A DNA stretch of 64,000 bases from Butyrivibrio sp. MC2021 (GTDB lineage Bacteria; Bacillota; Clostridia; Lachnospirales; Lachnospiraceae). The notes under the pieces were generated by a model that was given only the letters and a program-made list of their open reading frames with translations, was not told where the DNA came from and made no database searches. The position numbers were made by a program, and so were the translations under genes. Shown piece by piece: positions 32,391-42,451 of this stretch; the stretch's first letter is position 1; every line of letters starts with the position of its first letter. The DNA lies in assembly GCF_000621605.1 (NCBI RefSeq), contig NZ_JHXX01000001.1:496001-560000 (forward strand), given 5' to 3'.

Positions 32391-34871
32391 TTAATCGTTT
32401 TTCTTGATATTTTTTAATGTCATTGCCACATATACCATTAAAATAATCAGTCCCAGACCGCTTAACGCAGCGCCGGCCTTCAAGCCTTCAGGTTCATAGT
32501 TAACTCTTATCTCATGGATACCGCCGGATACAGGAATTGCCATAAGACCGTAATCCGCCTTTAAAACAGGTGTGTCCTGGCCGTCTACGGTGCAGCTGAA
32601 GCCCTCTGTGCTTGGAACCGAGAAGAATACCAGCGTGTTGTCCTTAAGCATTGTGGTCATGGCAGTAAAGCCATAGGTATCTGTTTCAAAGCTCTGACAG
32701 GAGGTTTCTGCTCTCTTTCTGCACTCTTCCGCAAACTCATTATAAGAAAGACTGTTGTCTATAAGGTAATCCGCAGTTATCTCAGTCATCATCAGAGTAT
32801 TACCATACTTATCAACCACATCATCCGGCAGGATCAGTGCTCTGACAAGGTCATAGTCATGGTCTGAAGCCTTCATGGTCTTCCATTCGGACTCTCTGAT
32901 GTAATGATCAAAGGTAAATCCCATAGGTATAAAATTCAGATTTTCAAAAATATCAAAATCATCCTTATTGTCAGCAAAATAATAACCGTCAGTACCTTCA
33001 CCGTTACTGTACACCCTGTTCTTGCTGATGATGGCGTTTTCAAAATAATATCTGGCAGACAGGATTGCCCTGGCACCTGCTCTGTTTACAGGAAGATTGG
33101 TCTCAACAGTTCTAGTGATTCCGCAGCTTCCCTTTAAGAAGTCAAATATCTCGGAAGGAACTGTACTTAAGAAGCAATGAATGGACGGAATTCCCCATAC
33201 CATATCGTAGTTGGTGGAGGTACTGTCAACTTCTCCTCTGCAGAAATGGCTCTGGTCAACCTCAACTTTGTTAAAGAGCATCTGCTCCTGCCACTTCTCT
33301 TTTCCTCGGTCACTGATTATTGAGCTTCCGTTTTTGACAGGGATAAAGGTCGAAAGAATACAGCTGACAATGACCGCCGCAAGGATTATCTTATCCCTGA
33401 ATCTGATAAGGGGACGCTTGATCTCGATGCCTTCGATGTTCTTCAGAGTCTTGTTTCTGGGAAGGACGAAAACAACCAGTATAAGCACAAGGCTCAGGAT
33501 CGCAGAACCTATCATATCCCTGATAAAAATCTTGTTGTTGTCGGACATGTTAAAGAAAACAATCTTGCCGTCATCATTCTTTGAAGGAAGCAGATATATC
33601 ACTACAAACATCAGGAACATGAAAACTGCTGTAAGCGCACCTTTTTTGAGCTGAGGAGACTTGCCTCTCTCCAGAACCTGTGCGGTCATAAGGCACATAA
33701 GAAGGATGGGCATATAGTACCATCTTGCATAATATGAGCTGTTAAACATTGAGAAAGATGCATTGAACACAGGGATAAAAGCAAACACAGCGCAAAGAAT
33801 GAGCATGCTCTTTTCCCAGTTTCTCTTTTTGTTGAGAAGGAAAAATGCCACTACTCCCGAAATGCCAAAGAGCGGAATATATGCTGCCAATGATGCATTC
33901 TTAACTGTTCCGGTATAAAACAGAGTACCCTTGCCAATGATATCAGGCAGCATGGATACGCTTTTTACAATATCCCAGATAAGCTTCTCACTGGGATAGA
34001 TCAGCATATCGTAGCCGGTGATGAAGTTATCAAGTCTTGAATTGCCCTGGATTCCAGCAAAGGCCTGGAGCAGGAAAAATGCTGCTATCATAACCCCCAG
34101 AATGCCTCCTGAAAGGGCCCTCAGGAACATCCTGCACACGTTTGTGAAGCTGTTGCCTCTGATATATCTGATGCAGAAATATATAACCAGAAAAAGTACC
34201 TGTCCGAAGAAGAAATAGTAGTTAACAACGGACATATACATGGTCATAATTACAAAGAATATGAACTTCTTTCCGGAAAGTCTAAATCTGCCCCTGCCCG
34301 CCTTGTCATCCACAGCCATAAGTTCCTCAAAGGTCATCAGGAACAAAGGGAAAAAGGCCACAGAATCCGTGAAATGATTAAATACTATATTGCAGGCATT
34401 GAAGCCGGAAAAAGCAAAAAGATAGCCTCCCATCATGGCATTGGTATATTTTCTCACGTAACGTCTGATATAGATATAAGCACAGGTGGCAGCTGACGCA
34501 TACTTAAGAGCCATAAGAAAAGGCATAAGATATGGAATTGCACTCTCAGGGAAAAGCATTGTGATCCAGAAGAAGGGACTTCCCCAGAGGTAAAATGCAA
34601 AATCTCCGAACATGGTTCCGCCCAGGTCCACATTCCAGTTCCAGAAAAAATCGCCATTCTCTACCGCCCTGTGAGCAAGAATATAAAAGGGAACCTGCTG
34701 GATGTTGTAATCACCGTAATAGAAAAAGGGTAAGCCTCTTGATATAAAGATCGGAAGTAATGCAAGAATATACATCACATAAGAACTGGCAAACATGATC
34801 ACAGGAACATACCACTTCTTTTCCACGTTTTCACTGCTTACCTTGTAGTCCTTAAAACCAAAATCTGACAT
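32391..34871 (-). CDS. YfhO family membrane protein
   Basis: 826 residues and roughly 12-14 membrane helices, a helical first half (segments around FFYYGDYNIQQVPFYILAHR and GGYLFAFSGFNACNIVFNHFTD) and a periplasmic-side region after about residue 500, then one C-terminal helix (about 800). This matches the YfhO (GT-C-like) family. In Bacillus YfhO is proposed to glycosylate teichoic acids; that role is inferred only. It lies between ilvC and leuC, but no metabolic link is evident. A terminator separates it from ilvC. Confidence 0.87.
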   Translation of the reverse strand: MSDFGFKDYKVSSENVEKKWYVPVIMFASSYVMYILALLPIFISRGLPFFYYGDYNIQQVPFYILAHRAVENGDFFWNWNVDLGGTMFGDFAFYLWGSPFFWITMLFPESAIPYLMPFLMALKYASAATCAYIYIRRYVRKYTNAMMGGYLFAFSGFNACNIVFNHFTDSVAFFPLFLMTFEELMAVDDKAGRGRFRLSGKKFIFFVIMTMYMSVVNYYFFFGQVLFLVIYFCIRYIRGNSFTNVCRMFLRALSGGILGVMIAAFFLLQAFAGIQGNSRLDNFITGYDMLIYPSEKLIWDIVKSVSMLPDIIGKGTLFYTGTVKNASLAAYIPLFGISGVVAFFLLNKKRNWEKSMLILCAVFAFIPVFNASFSMFNSSYYARWYYMPILLMCLMTAQVLERGKSPQLKKGALTAVFMFLMFVVIYLLPSKNDDGKIVFFNMSDNNKIFIRDMIGSAILSLVLILVVFVLPRNKTLKNIEGIEIKRPLIRFRDKIILAAVIVSCILSTFIPVKNGSSIISDRGKEKWQEQMLFNKVEVDQSHFCRGEVDSTSTNYDMVWGIPSIHCFLSTVPSEIFDFLKGSCGITRTVETNLPVNRAGARAILSARYYFENAIISKNRVYSNGEGTDGYYFADNKDDFDIFENLNFIPMGFTFDHYIRESEWKTMKASDHDYDLVRALILPDDVVDKYGNTLMMTEITADYLIDNSLSYNEFAEECRKRAETSCQSFETDTYGFTAMTTMLKDNTLVFFSVPSTEGFSCTVDGQDTPVLKADYGLMAIPVSGGIHEIRVNYEPEGLKAGAALSGLGLIILMVYVAMTLKNIKKND

Positions 34872-34896
34872 TTCATAATCTCCTCAAATAACACGA

Positions 34897-34938
34897 TAAA
34901 AGAGTGTCATTATATTTACATAAACATAATGACACTCT
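34897..34938 (-). terminator. Intrinsic terminator of ilvNC
   Basis: A perfect 13-bp stem (AGAGTGTCATTAT with ATAATGACACTCT, 12-base loop), followed on the minus strand by TTTATCG, lies about 40 bases after the ilvC stop codon. Confidence 0.85.
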
Positions 34939-34978
34939 CATTAATTCTATTCTACTTTAAAGACATTTTCAAACAATA

Positions 34979-36043
<1,065 letters not shown>

Positions 36044-36052
36044 TTATTAACA

Positions 36053-36556
36053 TCATTCATCAAGGTAAATAACCTTGTCGGTACCTCTTCCAAGGCCTGC
36101 TATACCGGTTCTGGCAAGCTCTAAGATCTCATACCCCTCAAGGAGCTTGAGGAAAGCATCGATCTTGGACTGATTACCTGTGATCTCGATAATAAGTGAA
36201 TCAGGGCTGACATCAACGATGTTGCCTCTGAAAATATTGGCTGTAGCCAGAATAGACTGTCTCTTGTCTGCCTCAGCTCTTACCTTGATCATGGCAAGTT
36301 CTCTGTAAACAGACTCCTCCGGCAAAAGTTCATGTATATCCCTGACATCCACAAGCTTGGCAACCTGCTTCTCAATCTGGTCAAGAATAATGTCGTCTCC
36401 GGAAGCTACAATTGTAATTCTGGTAAATCTCGGATCTGCCGTAACTCCCGCTGTAATACTCTCGATGTTATATCCACGTCTTGAAAAAAGACCTGATATT
36501 CTGGAAAGAACACCTGAAGTATTATCAACAAGAAGCTGAAATACTTTTTTCTGCAT
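36053..36556 (-). CDS. ilvN: Acetolactate synthase small subunit, copy 1 (with ilvC)
   Basis: About 167 residues. ACT domain with VFQLLVDNTSGVLSRISGLFSRRGYNIESI at the N-terminus and a C-terminal domain (ILATANIFRGNIVDVSPDSLIIEITG, then LLEGYEILELARTGIAGLGRG). It regulates the AHAS large subunit and binds valine. The start is the ATG at 36556 behind GAGGAGAGG. It is directly followed by ilvC, and a second copy sits beside ilvB at 40289-40771. No large subunit lies next to this copy. Confidence 0.94.
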   Translation of the reverse strand: MQKKVFQLLVDNTSGVLSRISGLFSRRGYNIESITAGVTADPRFTRITIVASGDDIILDQIEKQVAKLVDVRDIHELLPEESVYRELAMIKVRAEADKRQSILATANIFRGNIVDVSPDSLIIEITGNQSKIDAFLKLLEGYEILELARTGIAGLGRGTDKVIYLDE

Positions 36557-36568
36557 TTTCCTCTCCTC

Positions 36569-36673
36569 AAAACCCGCTGCAATCCAGTTATTAACTATAT
36601 CCTTTAGCACTTTAATGTGCTAATTTATACTCTGTGTTTTTATCGTTTTATCGATATGTTTTCAGCAGGTTTT
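36569..36673 (-). promoter_or_regulatory. ilvN leader with long-range pairing and TTAGCAC hairpin
   Basis: On the minus strand AAAACCTGCTG (36673-36663) can pair with CAGCGGGTTTT (36579-36569) over 11 positions with one G-U wobble. The loop holds the perfect hairpin TTAGCAC/GTGCTAA (36623-36604). The 3' arm ends 4-5 bases before GAGGAG, so pairing could affect translation of ilvN. Confidence 0.55.
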
Positions 36674-36699
36674 TTAATTTTTTGAACTAATTATTCTCA

Positions 36700-36727
36700 A
36701 TTATAGCACCCTATAGATATAAGTCAA
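36700..36727 (-). promoter_or_regulatory. ilvNC promoter
   Basis: Minus-strand TTGACT, 16-base spacer, TATAAT, about 145 bases before the ilvN start; the long leader follows. Confidence 0.87.
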
Positions 36728-36786
36728 CAACTTTTTATTTTGTGCTTTAAACTTGCAGTTTTTTAACGTATTAAAGCGCCGTGAAT

Positions 36787-36817
36787 AAAAAGAAAAGGGC
36801 CCACAATGTGAGCCCTT
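36787..36817 (-). terminator. Intrinsic terminator after aat
   Basis: GGGCCCAC pairs with GTGAGCCC (8 bp with one wobble, 3-base loop), followed by TTTTCTTTTT on the minus strand, about 25 bases after the aat stop codon. Confidence 0.88.
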
Positions 36818-36841
36818 AAGAGTTAATTCAACTGTAATCTT

Positions 36842-37492
36842 CTACAAACCGCCTGCTCTAAGGAGTTTCTCATATTCCTCATAGCTGATGCGCACTCCGC
36901 CCATACTCTCAAGATGAGGAGTATGGAACTGGCAGTCGATCATGAGATATCCGTTCTCAGCAAGAATCCGCGAAAGAAGGATCAATGCTATCTTGGATCC
37001 GTTCTCCTTATCAGAAAACATGCTCTCTCCGAAAAAGCACTTCCCAAGACTTACACCGTAGAGTCCTCCTGCCAGTTCTCCGTCCACAAAAGCCTCAACG
37101 CTTATGGCCAGGTTAAGGTCCGCCAGCTTCTTATAGGCGACCTCCATCTCATCTGTGATCCAGGTTCCTTCATTAAATTCACGTTTAAGCCTGCATCTGT
37201 GCATAGTGTCCGCAAAGTCTCTGTTTAACTTAGCTTCGATATCATGCTTTTTTGCAAACTTTTTCATGGAATGAGAAACATGGATCTCCGATGGCCTTAT
37301 AATGAATCTCTCCTTGGGGCACCACCACATAATGGGTCCGTCCTTATCATACCAGGGAAAAATCCCGTTACTGTAGGCAAGGATAAGCCTTTCCACGGAA
37401 AGATCTCCGCCAACCGCCAGAAGACCGTCATCCTCTGCAAGCTGTGGCTTTGGAAAAAATATCTCATTTTCAACTAATTTATAAACAGGCAT
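36842..37492 (-). CDS. aat: Leucyl/phenylalanyl-tRNA-protein transferase
   Basis: 216 residues. GLLAVGGDLSVERLILAYSNGIFPWYD, the WWCPKERF segment, and GESMFSDKENGSKIALI, with DCQFHTPHLESMGG at the C-terminus, match Aat of the N-degron pathway, which adds Leu or Phe to proteins with N-terminal Arg or Lys. A weak ribosome binding site is present. It lies 16 bases after the alcohol dehydrogenase gene and before a terminator. The gene is better known from Proteobacteria; here it looks intact, with codon use like its neighbours. Confidence 0.92.
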   Translation of the reverse strand: MPVYKLVENEIFFPKPQLAEDDGLLAVGGDLSVERLILAYSNGIFPWYDKDGPIMWWCPKERFIIRPSEIHVSHSMKKFAKKHDIEAKLNRDFADTMHRCRLKREFNEGTWITDEMEVAYKKLADLNLAISVEAFVDGELAGGLYGVSLGKCFFGESMFSDKENGSKIALILLSRILAENGYLMIDCQFHTPHLESMGGVRISYEEYEKLLRAGGL

Positions 37493-37507
37493 AGCAGAAT
37501 ATTTTTA

Positions 37508-38725
37508 TCAGAAATCAACCTCGGTATCGTAGTAGCAGCACTTAAGGAGCTTCTCCATCTCTTCCTGGCTGGGCTGACGAGGATTGGAACCTGTGCAGGC
37601 GTCAAGAATAGCATTGGCTGCGATATCATGGAGTCTCTCAAGGAATACGTCCTCAGCAACGAAGCCCTGATCTGCAGGAAGTCCGTCAGCACCGTAGTTC
37701 TTAATGCCGTGAGGTATCTTGAGATCGTCGTTCATCTTGCGGAGGTACTCGATAAGGAGTTTAACCTTCTCATCATCACTGGATCCGCCCAGATGCATGT
37801 AATCAGCGATTACGCCGTAGCGCTTTTTAGCGGTCTCGTCCTTGGCGTTGAATGCGATAACCTTAGGAAGGTACATAGCATTGGCTGCGCCGTGGATGAT
37901 GTGTGCTCCCTTGTCTGCAAAGGCAGCTCCTGTCTTATGAGCCATGGAGTGAACGATTCCCAGAAGCGCATTGGAGAAAGCCATACCTGCAAGACACTGA
38001 GCGTTATGCATCAGATCTCTTGACTCAAGGTCGCCGTTATAGGACTTAACCAGATTAGCCTGGATCATCTCGATAGCATGAATAGCAAGGCCGTCTGTAT
38101 AATCGCAGTTAGCTGTTGAAACATAAGCCTCGATGGCATGAGTGATGGCATCCATTCCGGTATGAGCAACGAGCTTGATAGGCATTGTATGGGTAAGCTC
38201 GGGATCAACGATGGCAACATCAGGTGTGATCTCAAAATCAGCTATAGGATATTTGATTCCCTTTGAATAATCTGTGATGATAGAAAATGCTGTAACCTCT
38301 GTAGCTGTTCCGGATGTTGAAGGAATAGCGCAGAAATGAGCCTTTGTACGAAGCTTGGGAAGTCCGAATACCTTGCACATGTCTTCAAATGTGGTCTCAG
38401 GATATTCATATTTGATCCACATAGCCTTGGCAGCATCGATAGGTGAACCGCCACCAATAGCTACGATCCAGTCGGGCTGGAACTTCTGCATAGCCTCAGC
38501 GCCCTTCATAACTGTTTCAACAGAAGGATCAGGCTCGATGCCCTCAAACAACTCAACTTCCATACCAGCTTCCTTAAGGTAGTCTTCTACCTTCTGAAGG
38601 AATCCACCTTTTTTCATGGAGCTTCCTCCAACGCAAACGATGGCTCTCTTTCCCTCAAGAGTTTTAAGAGCTTCAAGAGCTCCCTTTCCATGATAGATGT
38701 CCCTTGGTAGTGTAAAACGTGCCAT
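37508..38725 (-). CDS. Iron-containing alcohol dehydrogenase
   Basis: 405 residues. GGGSPIDAAKAMW (NAD-binding, about 96-108), IPSTSGTATEVTAFSII, and metal ligands in TGMDAITHAIEAY, GIVHSMAHKTGA and IIHGAANAMYLP identify a group III (Fe-ADH) enzyme close to the alcohol dehydrogenase half of AdhE and to clostridial butanol dehydrogenases. It reduces aldehydes with NAD(P)H in fermentation. The AAGGAGG site precedes the start. The gene has its own upstream region with an 8-bp inverted repeat. Aldehyde specificity cannot be told. Confidence 0.93.
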   Translation of the reverse strand: MARFTLPRDIYHGKGALEALKTLEGKRAIVCVGGSSMKKGGFLQKVEDYLKEAGMEVELFEGIEPDPSVETVMKGAEAMQKFQPDWIVAIGGGSPIDAAKAMWIKYEYPETTFEDMCKVFGLPKLRTKAHFCAIPSTSGTATEVTAFSIITDYSKGIKYPIADFEITPDVAIVDPELTHTMPIKLVAHTGMDAITHAIEAYVSTANCDYTDGLAIHAIEMIQANLVKSYNGDLESRDLMHNAQCLAGMAFSNALLGIVHSMAHKTGAAFADKGAHIIHGAANAMYLPKVIAFNAKDETAKKRYGVIADYMHLGGSSDDEKVKLLIEYLRKMNDDLKIPHGIKNYGADGLPADQGFVAEDVFLERLHDIAANAILDACTGSNPRQPSQEEMEKLLKCCYYDTEVDF

Positions 38726-38749
38726 AAAGAAAAACCTCCTTAACTATAT

Positions 38750-38782
38750 ATTGTATTGTAAATTAAGTAACCCAAATACAAT
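38750..38782. repeat. 8-bp inverted repeat upstream of the alcohol dehydrogenase gene
   Basis: ATTGTATT (38750-38757) and AATACAAT (38775-38782) are perfect inverted arms 17 bases apart, within 60 bases of the start codon. A similar stretch lies upstream of the metalloregulator gene (5784-5806). Confidence 0.45.
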
Positions 38783-38836
38783 TATACAGTCAGGAGGTAA
38801 TTAAGGTCTATAATTTTCTGAAAATTCGTCAATCCC

Positions 38837-40204
38837 TCACATCTGGATAATACCAAATACATTGAGAATAGCACTGACAAATATTATCACAACAAATACA
38901 GGGCAAAGGAAACGAATCATAAATGCAAAGATATTCTTTCTTCTGAAAGGATGTCCCCCGAGCTCAACCTCTTCCTGGAGCTTGGCAATTCCCATATATC
39001 TTGTGATAAGGAGACATGTGGCAAAAGCCGCAATAGGCATCATTACTGAGTTGGTAAGGAAATCAAAGAAATCCAGGAACTGCATGCCGATTATCTTAAC
39101 CTCTGCAAGAGGACCGTTACCAAGGGATGAAAGACTTCCCAGGACTACCATGATGATCGCCATGATTATGGTTCCCCTTTTTCTGCTCCAACCGAATTCA
39201 TCGGAAAATGTTGATACCGCGCTCTCTGTAAGGGCAATGGCACTGGTGAGGGCTGCAAAAAGCACAAGAGCAAAGAAAAGAATACCTATCACCTTGCCGA
39301 ATCCCATGCTGGCAAAGATCTTGGGCATGGTAATAAACATAAGTGAAGGACCTGCTTTAAGCATGCTGGGATCTCCGTTGTAATATGAGAAAACAACAGG
39401 AATGATCATAAGGCTGGCAAGTATAGCAATTGCTGTATCAAACACTTCTACCTGAACAGTAGAATTATGGATGCTGACCTCTTTTTTTACATAAGAACCA
39501 AAGGTAATAAGGATTCCCATGGCAATGGACAGGGAATAAAACATCTGTCCCATGGCTGTAACCACTGTCATTATGGAGAAATCACTGACATTGGGCACAA
39601 AAAGGAATTTAACTCCCGCAAGAGCTCCGGGTCTTGTCACTGAATAGATGCAGATGATGATTGCAAGAACCACAAGTACAGGCATCATTATCTTGGACAC
39701 TCTCTCGATACCGTTCTCAACGCCCATGAATATTACTCCAAGAACAAGAACCGCAAAGATAATAAACCAAAGCTCAGCCATCTGACCATTTGAAATGAAA
39801 TCAACAAAGAATGTATCTGTAGCGATGGTATTCACATCAGATCTGATGTATTCGAATAAATATTTGCATACCCAGCCGCCGATAACTGAATAATAGGGCA
39901 CGATAAGAATAGGGATAATGGCATTGATCCAGCCGCCCAGCCCCATGAGCTTATTGCCGCTGAGTGAATTAAAAGCTCCCACAGGACTCTTACCTGTGGA
40001 TCTTCCCACTGCAGTCTCAGCTACTATCATGGTGTAGCCAAAGGTAACTGCCAGAAGGATATAAACGATAAGGAAGATTCCTCCGCCGTACTTGGCGCAA
40101 AGGTAAGGAAATCTCCAGATATTCCCCAGTCCTACCGATGCTCCCGCAGCCGAAAGCACAAAACCTATTTTCCCAGAAAATGTCCCACGATTATTCTCTA
40201 TCAC
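38837..40204 (-). CDS. Neurotransmitter:sodium symporter family transporter
   Basis: About 455 residues and 11-12 helices. GFVLSAAGASVGLGNIWRFPYLCAKYGGGIF is the SNF signature around helix 1, and FVAETAVGRSTG and YSLSIAMGILITFGSYV follow. Members of the NSS family import amino acids with Na+. The GTG at 40204 (MIENNRGTF) is preferred as the start, because the earlier in-frame ATG puts GGAGG inside the coding region. That site lies within a 9-bp inverted repeat. The substrate may be an amino acid, inferred from biosynthetic neighbours. Confidence 0.9.
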   Translation of the reverse strand: MIENNRGTFSGKIGFVLSAAGASVGLGNIWRFPYLCAKYGGGIFLIVYILLAVTFGYTMIVAETAVGRSTGKSPVGAFNSLSGNKLMGLGGWINAIIPILIVPYYSVIGGWVCKYLFEYIRSDVNTIATDTFFVDFISNGQMAELWFIIFAVLVLGVIFMGVENGIERVSKIMMPVLVVLAIIICIYSVTRPGALAGVKFLFVPNVSDFSIMTVVTAMGQMFYSLSIAMGILITFGSYVKKEVSIHNSTVQVEVFDTAIAILASLMIIPVVFSYYNGDPSMLKAGPSLMFITMPKIFASMGFGKVIGILFFALVLFAALTSAIALTESAVSTFSDEFGWSRKRGTIIMAIIMVVLGSLSSLGNGPLAEVKIIGMQFLDFFDFLTNSVMMPIAAFATCLLITRYMGIAKLQEEVELGGHPFRRKNIFAFMIRFLCPVFVVIIFVSAILNVFGIIQM

Positions 40205-40209
40205 AATAA

Positions 40210-40243
40210 AATGACCTCCGTTCAATCATACACAGAGGTCATT
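40210..40243 (-). promoter_or_regulatory. Inverted repeat overlapping the SNF transporter ribosome binding site
   Basis: AATGACCTC (40210-40218) and GAGGTCATT (40235-40243) are perfect 9-bp arms 16 bases apart. On the minus strand the second arm contains the GGAGG of the transporter gene, and TATAAT overlaps the first arm. It could be an operator or a ribosome-site-masking hairpin. Confidence 0.6.
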
Positions 40244-40288
40244 ATAGCATTAATCATTAAATTATGGATTAACTTTTCAGAGTTAACA

Positions 40289-40771
40289 TTATTGTTCCTT
40301 ACACTTGGTAAGGGCCACCGTACCGGTGCGGGCGATTTCTACGATGCTGACACTCTTGAGCATCTCGATGAAAAGCTCGATCCTGTCTGAAGTGTCGCAG
40401 ATCTGGATGATCATCATATTCTTGGACATATCCACGATCTGGGCATGCATGATCTCGCAGTTCTCCATGATGTCGCGGCGGTTCTCCTTGTTATACTTAA
40501 CCTTCATAAGCATCAGCTCTCTGTTGATACTCATGCTCTCCTTGAAGGTCTTGACCTTGATGACATCAATCTTTTTGTTGAGCTGCTTCTCGATCTGCTC
40601 TATGGTTCTCTCATCACCGCTGGATACAATGGTCATACAGGACACACTGTGATCCGCGGTCTCACCTACAACCAGTGAATCGATATTGAAATTTCTTCTT
40701 GAGAACAGGCCCGCTACCTTGGACAGTACACCTGCTCTGTTTTCTACAAGAACGGAATAGATTCTCTTCAT
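40289..40771 (-). CDS. ilvN: Acetolactate synthase small subunit, copy 2 (with ilvB)
   Basis: 160 residues. ACT domain RIYSVLVENRAGVLSKVAGLFSRRNFNIDSL and C-terminal domain (MENCEIMHAQIVDMSKNMMII, EIARTGTVALTKCKEQ). It is a distinct paralog of the copy beside ilvC. It follows ilvB at 22 bases in the same direction, the usual regulatory partner arrangement. Confidence 0.94.
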   Translation of the reverse strand: MKRIYSVLVENRAGVLSKVAGLFSRRNFNIDSLVVGETADHSVSCMTIVSSGDERTIEQIEKQLNKKIDVIKVKTFKESMSINRELMLMKVKYNKENRRDIMENCEIMHAQIVDMSKNMMIIQICDTSDRIELFIEMLKSVSIVEIARTGTVALTKCKEQ

Positions 40772-40793
40772 GTTCAGTCCTCTTTAGTTTCTG

Positions 40794-42422
40794 TCAGAAT
40801 TTTACAAGTTCCAAAGGATCAACTCTTACTTCCATAAGACAGGATTCATCATCTTTAAAGAACTCCTTGAGCTCTGCGTCCAGATCGCTGTTTCCGTTGA
40901 CCTTCATATAGCCAAGACCGTAGGCTGCAGCAATAAGGGAAAGATCGGGATCTCCCTTGAGCTCTACCATGGAATAATTGTCATCATAAGCGTAATGCTG
41001 ATGCTCTCTTACCATTCCAAGGAAACCGTTCTTCATAACAATTATCTTGATCTTGATTCCGTACTGTCTCATGGTGGCAAGCTCCATCATGGACATCTGG
41101 AAAGCTCCGTCTCCGATAACAGCCACCACCTGCTTGTTCTTGGCCGCAAGTTTGGCTCCCATGGCCGCCGGGATGGAGTATCCCATGGTTCCCATTCCGC
41201 CGGAGGTGAGGAATCTGCCGTTTCTCACCAGGTGATAGGCACAGGACCACATCTGATTCTGACCTACATCCGCCACATAAATAGCATCATCCTCCATGGC
41301 ATTGGACAGTCTGGTAATAAAATCCTTGGGTTCCACATAGTCGCCCTGTCTCGGTATTCTGCCGGAGGCCATCTCTTTTTTGTAACTGTTAAGAAGCTCC
41401 AGCCAGTCGCTGTGATTGTCAGCGTGATCGTCCTGCTCCAGGAAATCCTGGAAAATATGCTTGATATCACCTACAAGAGGAATTGTAGGACCCACATTCT
41501 TACCAATCTCAGCAGGATCCACATCTATATGTACCATAACCTTATTCTCGGTGATAAGATCCGGTCTGTTGACAGCTCTGTCTGCCACCCTGGCACCAAC
41601 CATAAGAAGAAGGTCGGATTCATTCATGGCTCTGTTGGCATAGGGCTGACCGTTATTGCCCACCATGCCGAAATAAAGAGGATGCTCTGATGGCATAACA
41701 CCGATTCCCATCATAGTGGATACCACAGGCACGCTGTTAAGCTCAGCAAATTTTCTTATCTCCGCTGTGGCCTGGCTCAGATGAACACCGCCGCCCACAC
41801 AGATGATAGGGCGCTTGGCCTCCTCAACTTCCTTTATAACTTTTTTGATCTGAACAATATTACCCTTGACGGTGGGCTTATAGCTTCTCATGGAGATTGA
41901 TTCAGGATAGCTGAACTTCTCAGTGAACTCAGCATTCTGAACATCAAAGGGAATATCGATAAGGACAGGGCCTCTTCTGCCGGTTCCTGCGATGTAAAAG
42001 GCCTCCTTGATAATCCTGGGGATATCATTGACATCCCTGATGAGATAGCTGTATTTAACAAATGATTCCACAGCACCGGTGATATCAGCCTCCTGGAATA
42101 CGTCACTGCCGATCATATCGCTGTTGACCTGGCCGGTGATGGCAACAAGAGGAATACTGTCAGCATAAGCTGTGGCGATTCCGGTTATAAGATTGGTGGC
42201 ACCGGGGCCTGATGTAACAGCGCAAACGCCAACTTTACCGCTGATACGGGCAAAGCCGCTGGCAAGATGAGCTGCATTCTGCTCCGTTCTCACAAGAACT
42301 CTCTTGATGTTGCTCTTTAGCATCTCGTTCCAAAATGGATCGATGGCTACTCCTGAATATCCAAAAACAACCTCTGTTTTTTCTTTTTCAAGACATCTTA
42401 CAATGGCTTCCGCACCTATCAT
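40794..42422 (-). CDS. ilvB: Acetolactate synthase large subunit
   Basis: 542 residues: N-terminal TPP PYR domain (VFGYSGVAIDPFW), central domain, and C-terminal PP domain with GDGAFQMSMMELATMRQYGIKIKIIVMKN (the TPP-binding GDG motif). It makes acetolactate from pyruvate, entry to branched-chain synthesis. The N-terminal motif is EKTEVVFGYSGVAIDP, whereas canonical IlvB has a conserved glutamate in this region; the glutamate is aligned only by eye, so it should be checked. GGAGG precedes the ATG. It follows metH by 29 bases. Confidence 0.93.
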   Translation of the reverse strand: MIGAEAIVRCLEKEKTEVVFGYSGVAIDPFWNEMLKSNIKRVLVRTEQNAAHLASGFARISGKVGVCAVTSGPGATNLITGIATAYADSIPLVAITGQVNSDMIGSDVFQEADITGAVESFVKYSYLIRDVNDIPRIIKEAFYIAGTGRRGPVLIDIPFDVQNAEFTEKFSYPESISMRSYKPTVKGNIVQIKKVIKEVEEAKRPIICVGGGVHLSQATAEIRKFAELNSVPVVSTMMGIGVMPSEHPLYFGMVGNNGQPYANRAMNESDLLLMVGARVADRAVNRPDLITENKVMVHIDVDPAEIGKNVGPTIPLVGDIKHIFQDFLEQDDHADNHSDWLELLNSYKKEMASGRIPRQGDYVEPKDFITRLSNAMEDDAIYVADVGQNQMWSCAYHLVRNGRFLTSGGMGTMGYSIPAAMGAKLAAKNKQVVAVIGDGAFQMSMMELATMRQYGIKIKIIVMKNGFLGMVREHQHYAYDDNYSMVELKGDPDLSLIAAAYGLGYMKVNGNSDLDAELKEFFKDDESCLMEVRVDPLELVKF

Positions 42423-42451
42423 ACAAACCTCCGTATATCGGGTATCAAAAT

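Noticed and set aside
36557-36610. Earlier starts of ilvN and ilvE at the GTG of GTGCTAAAG
   Set aside because: No ribosome site; the region forms the leader hairpin; later ATGs have GAGGAG sites and match family N-termini.
36557-36842. T-box riboswitch ahead of ilvN
   Set aside because: No AGGGTGGNACCGCG-type motif or specifier hairpin was seen here or before ilvE, leuC, ilvB or aat.
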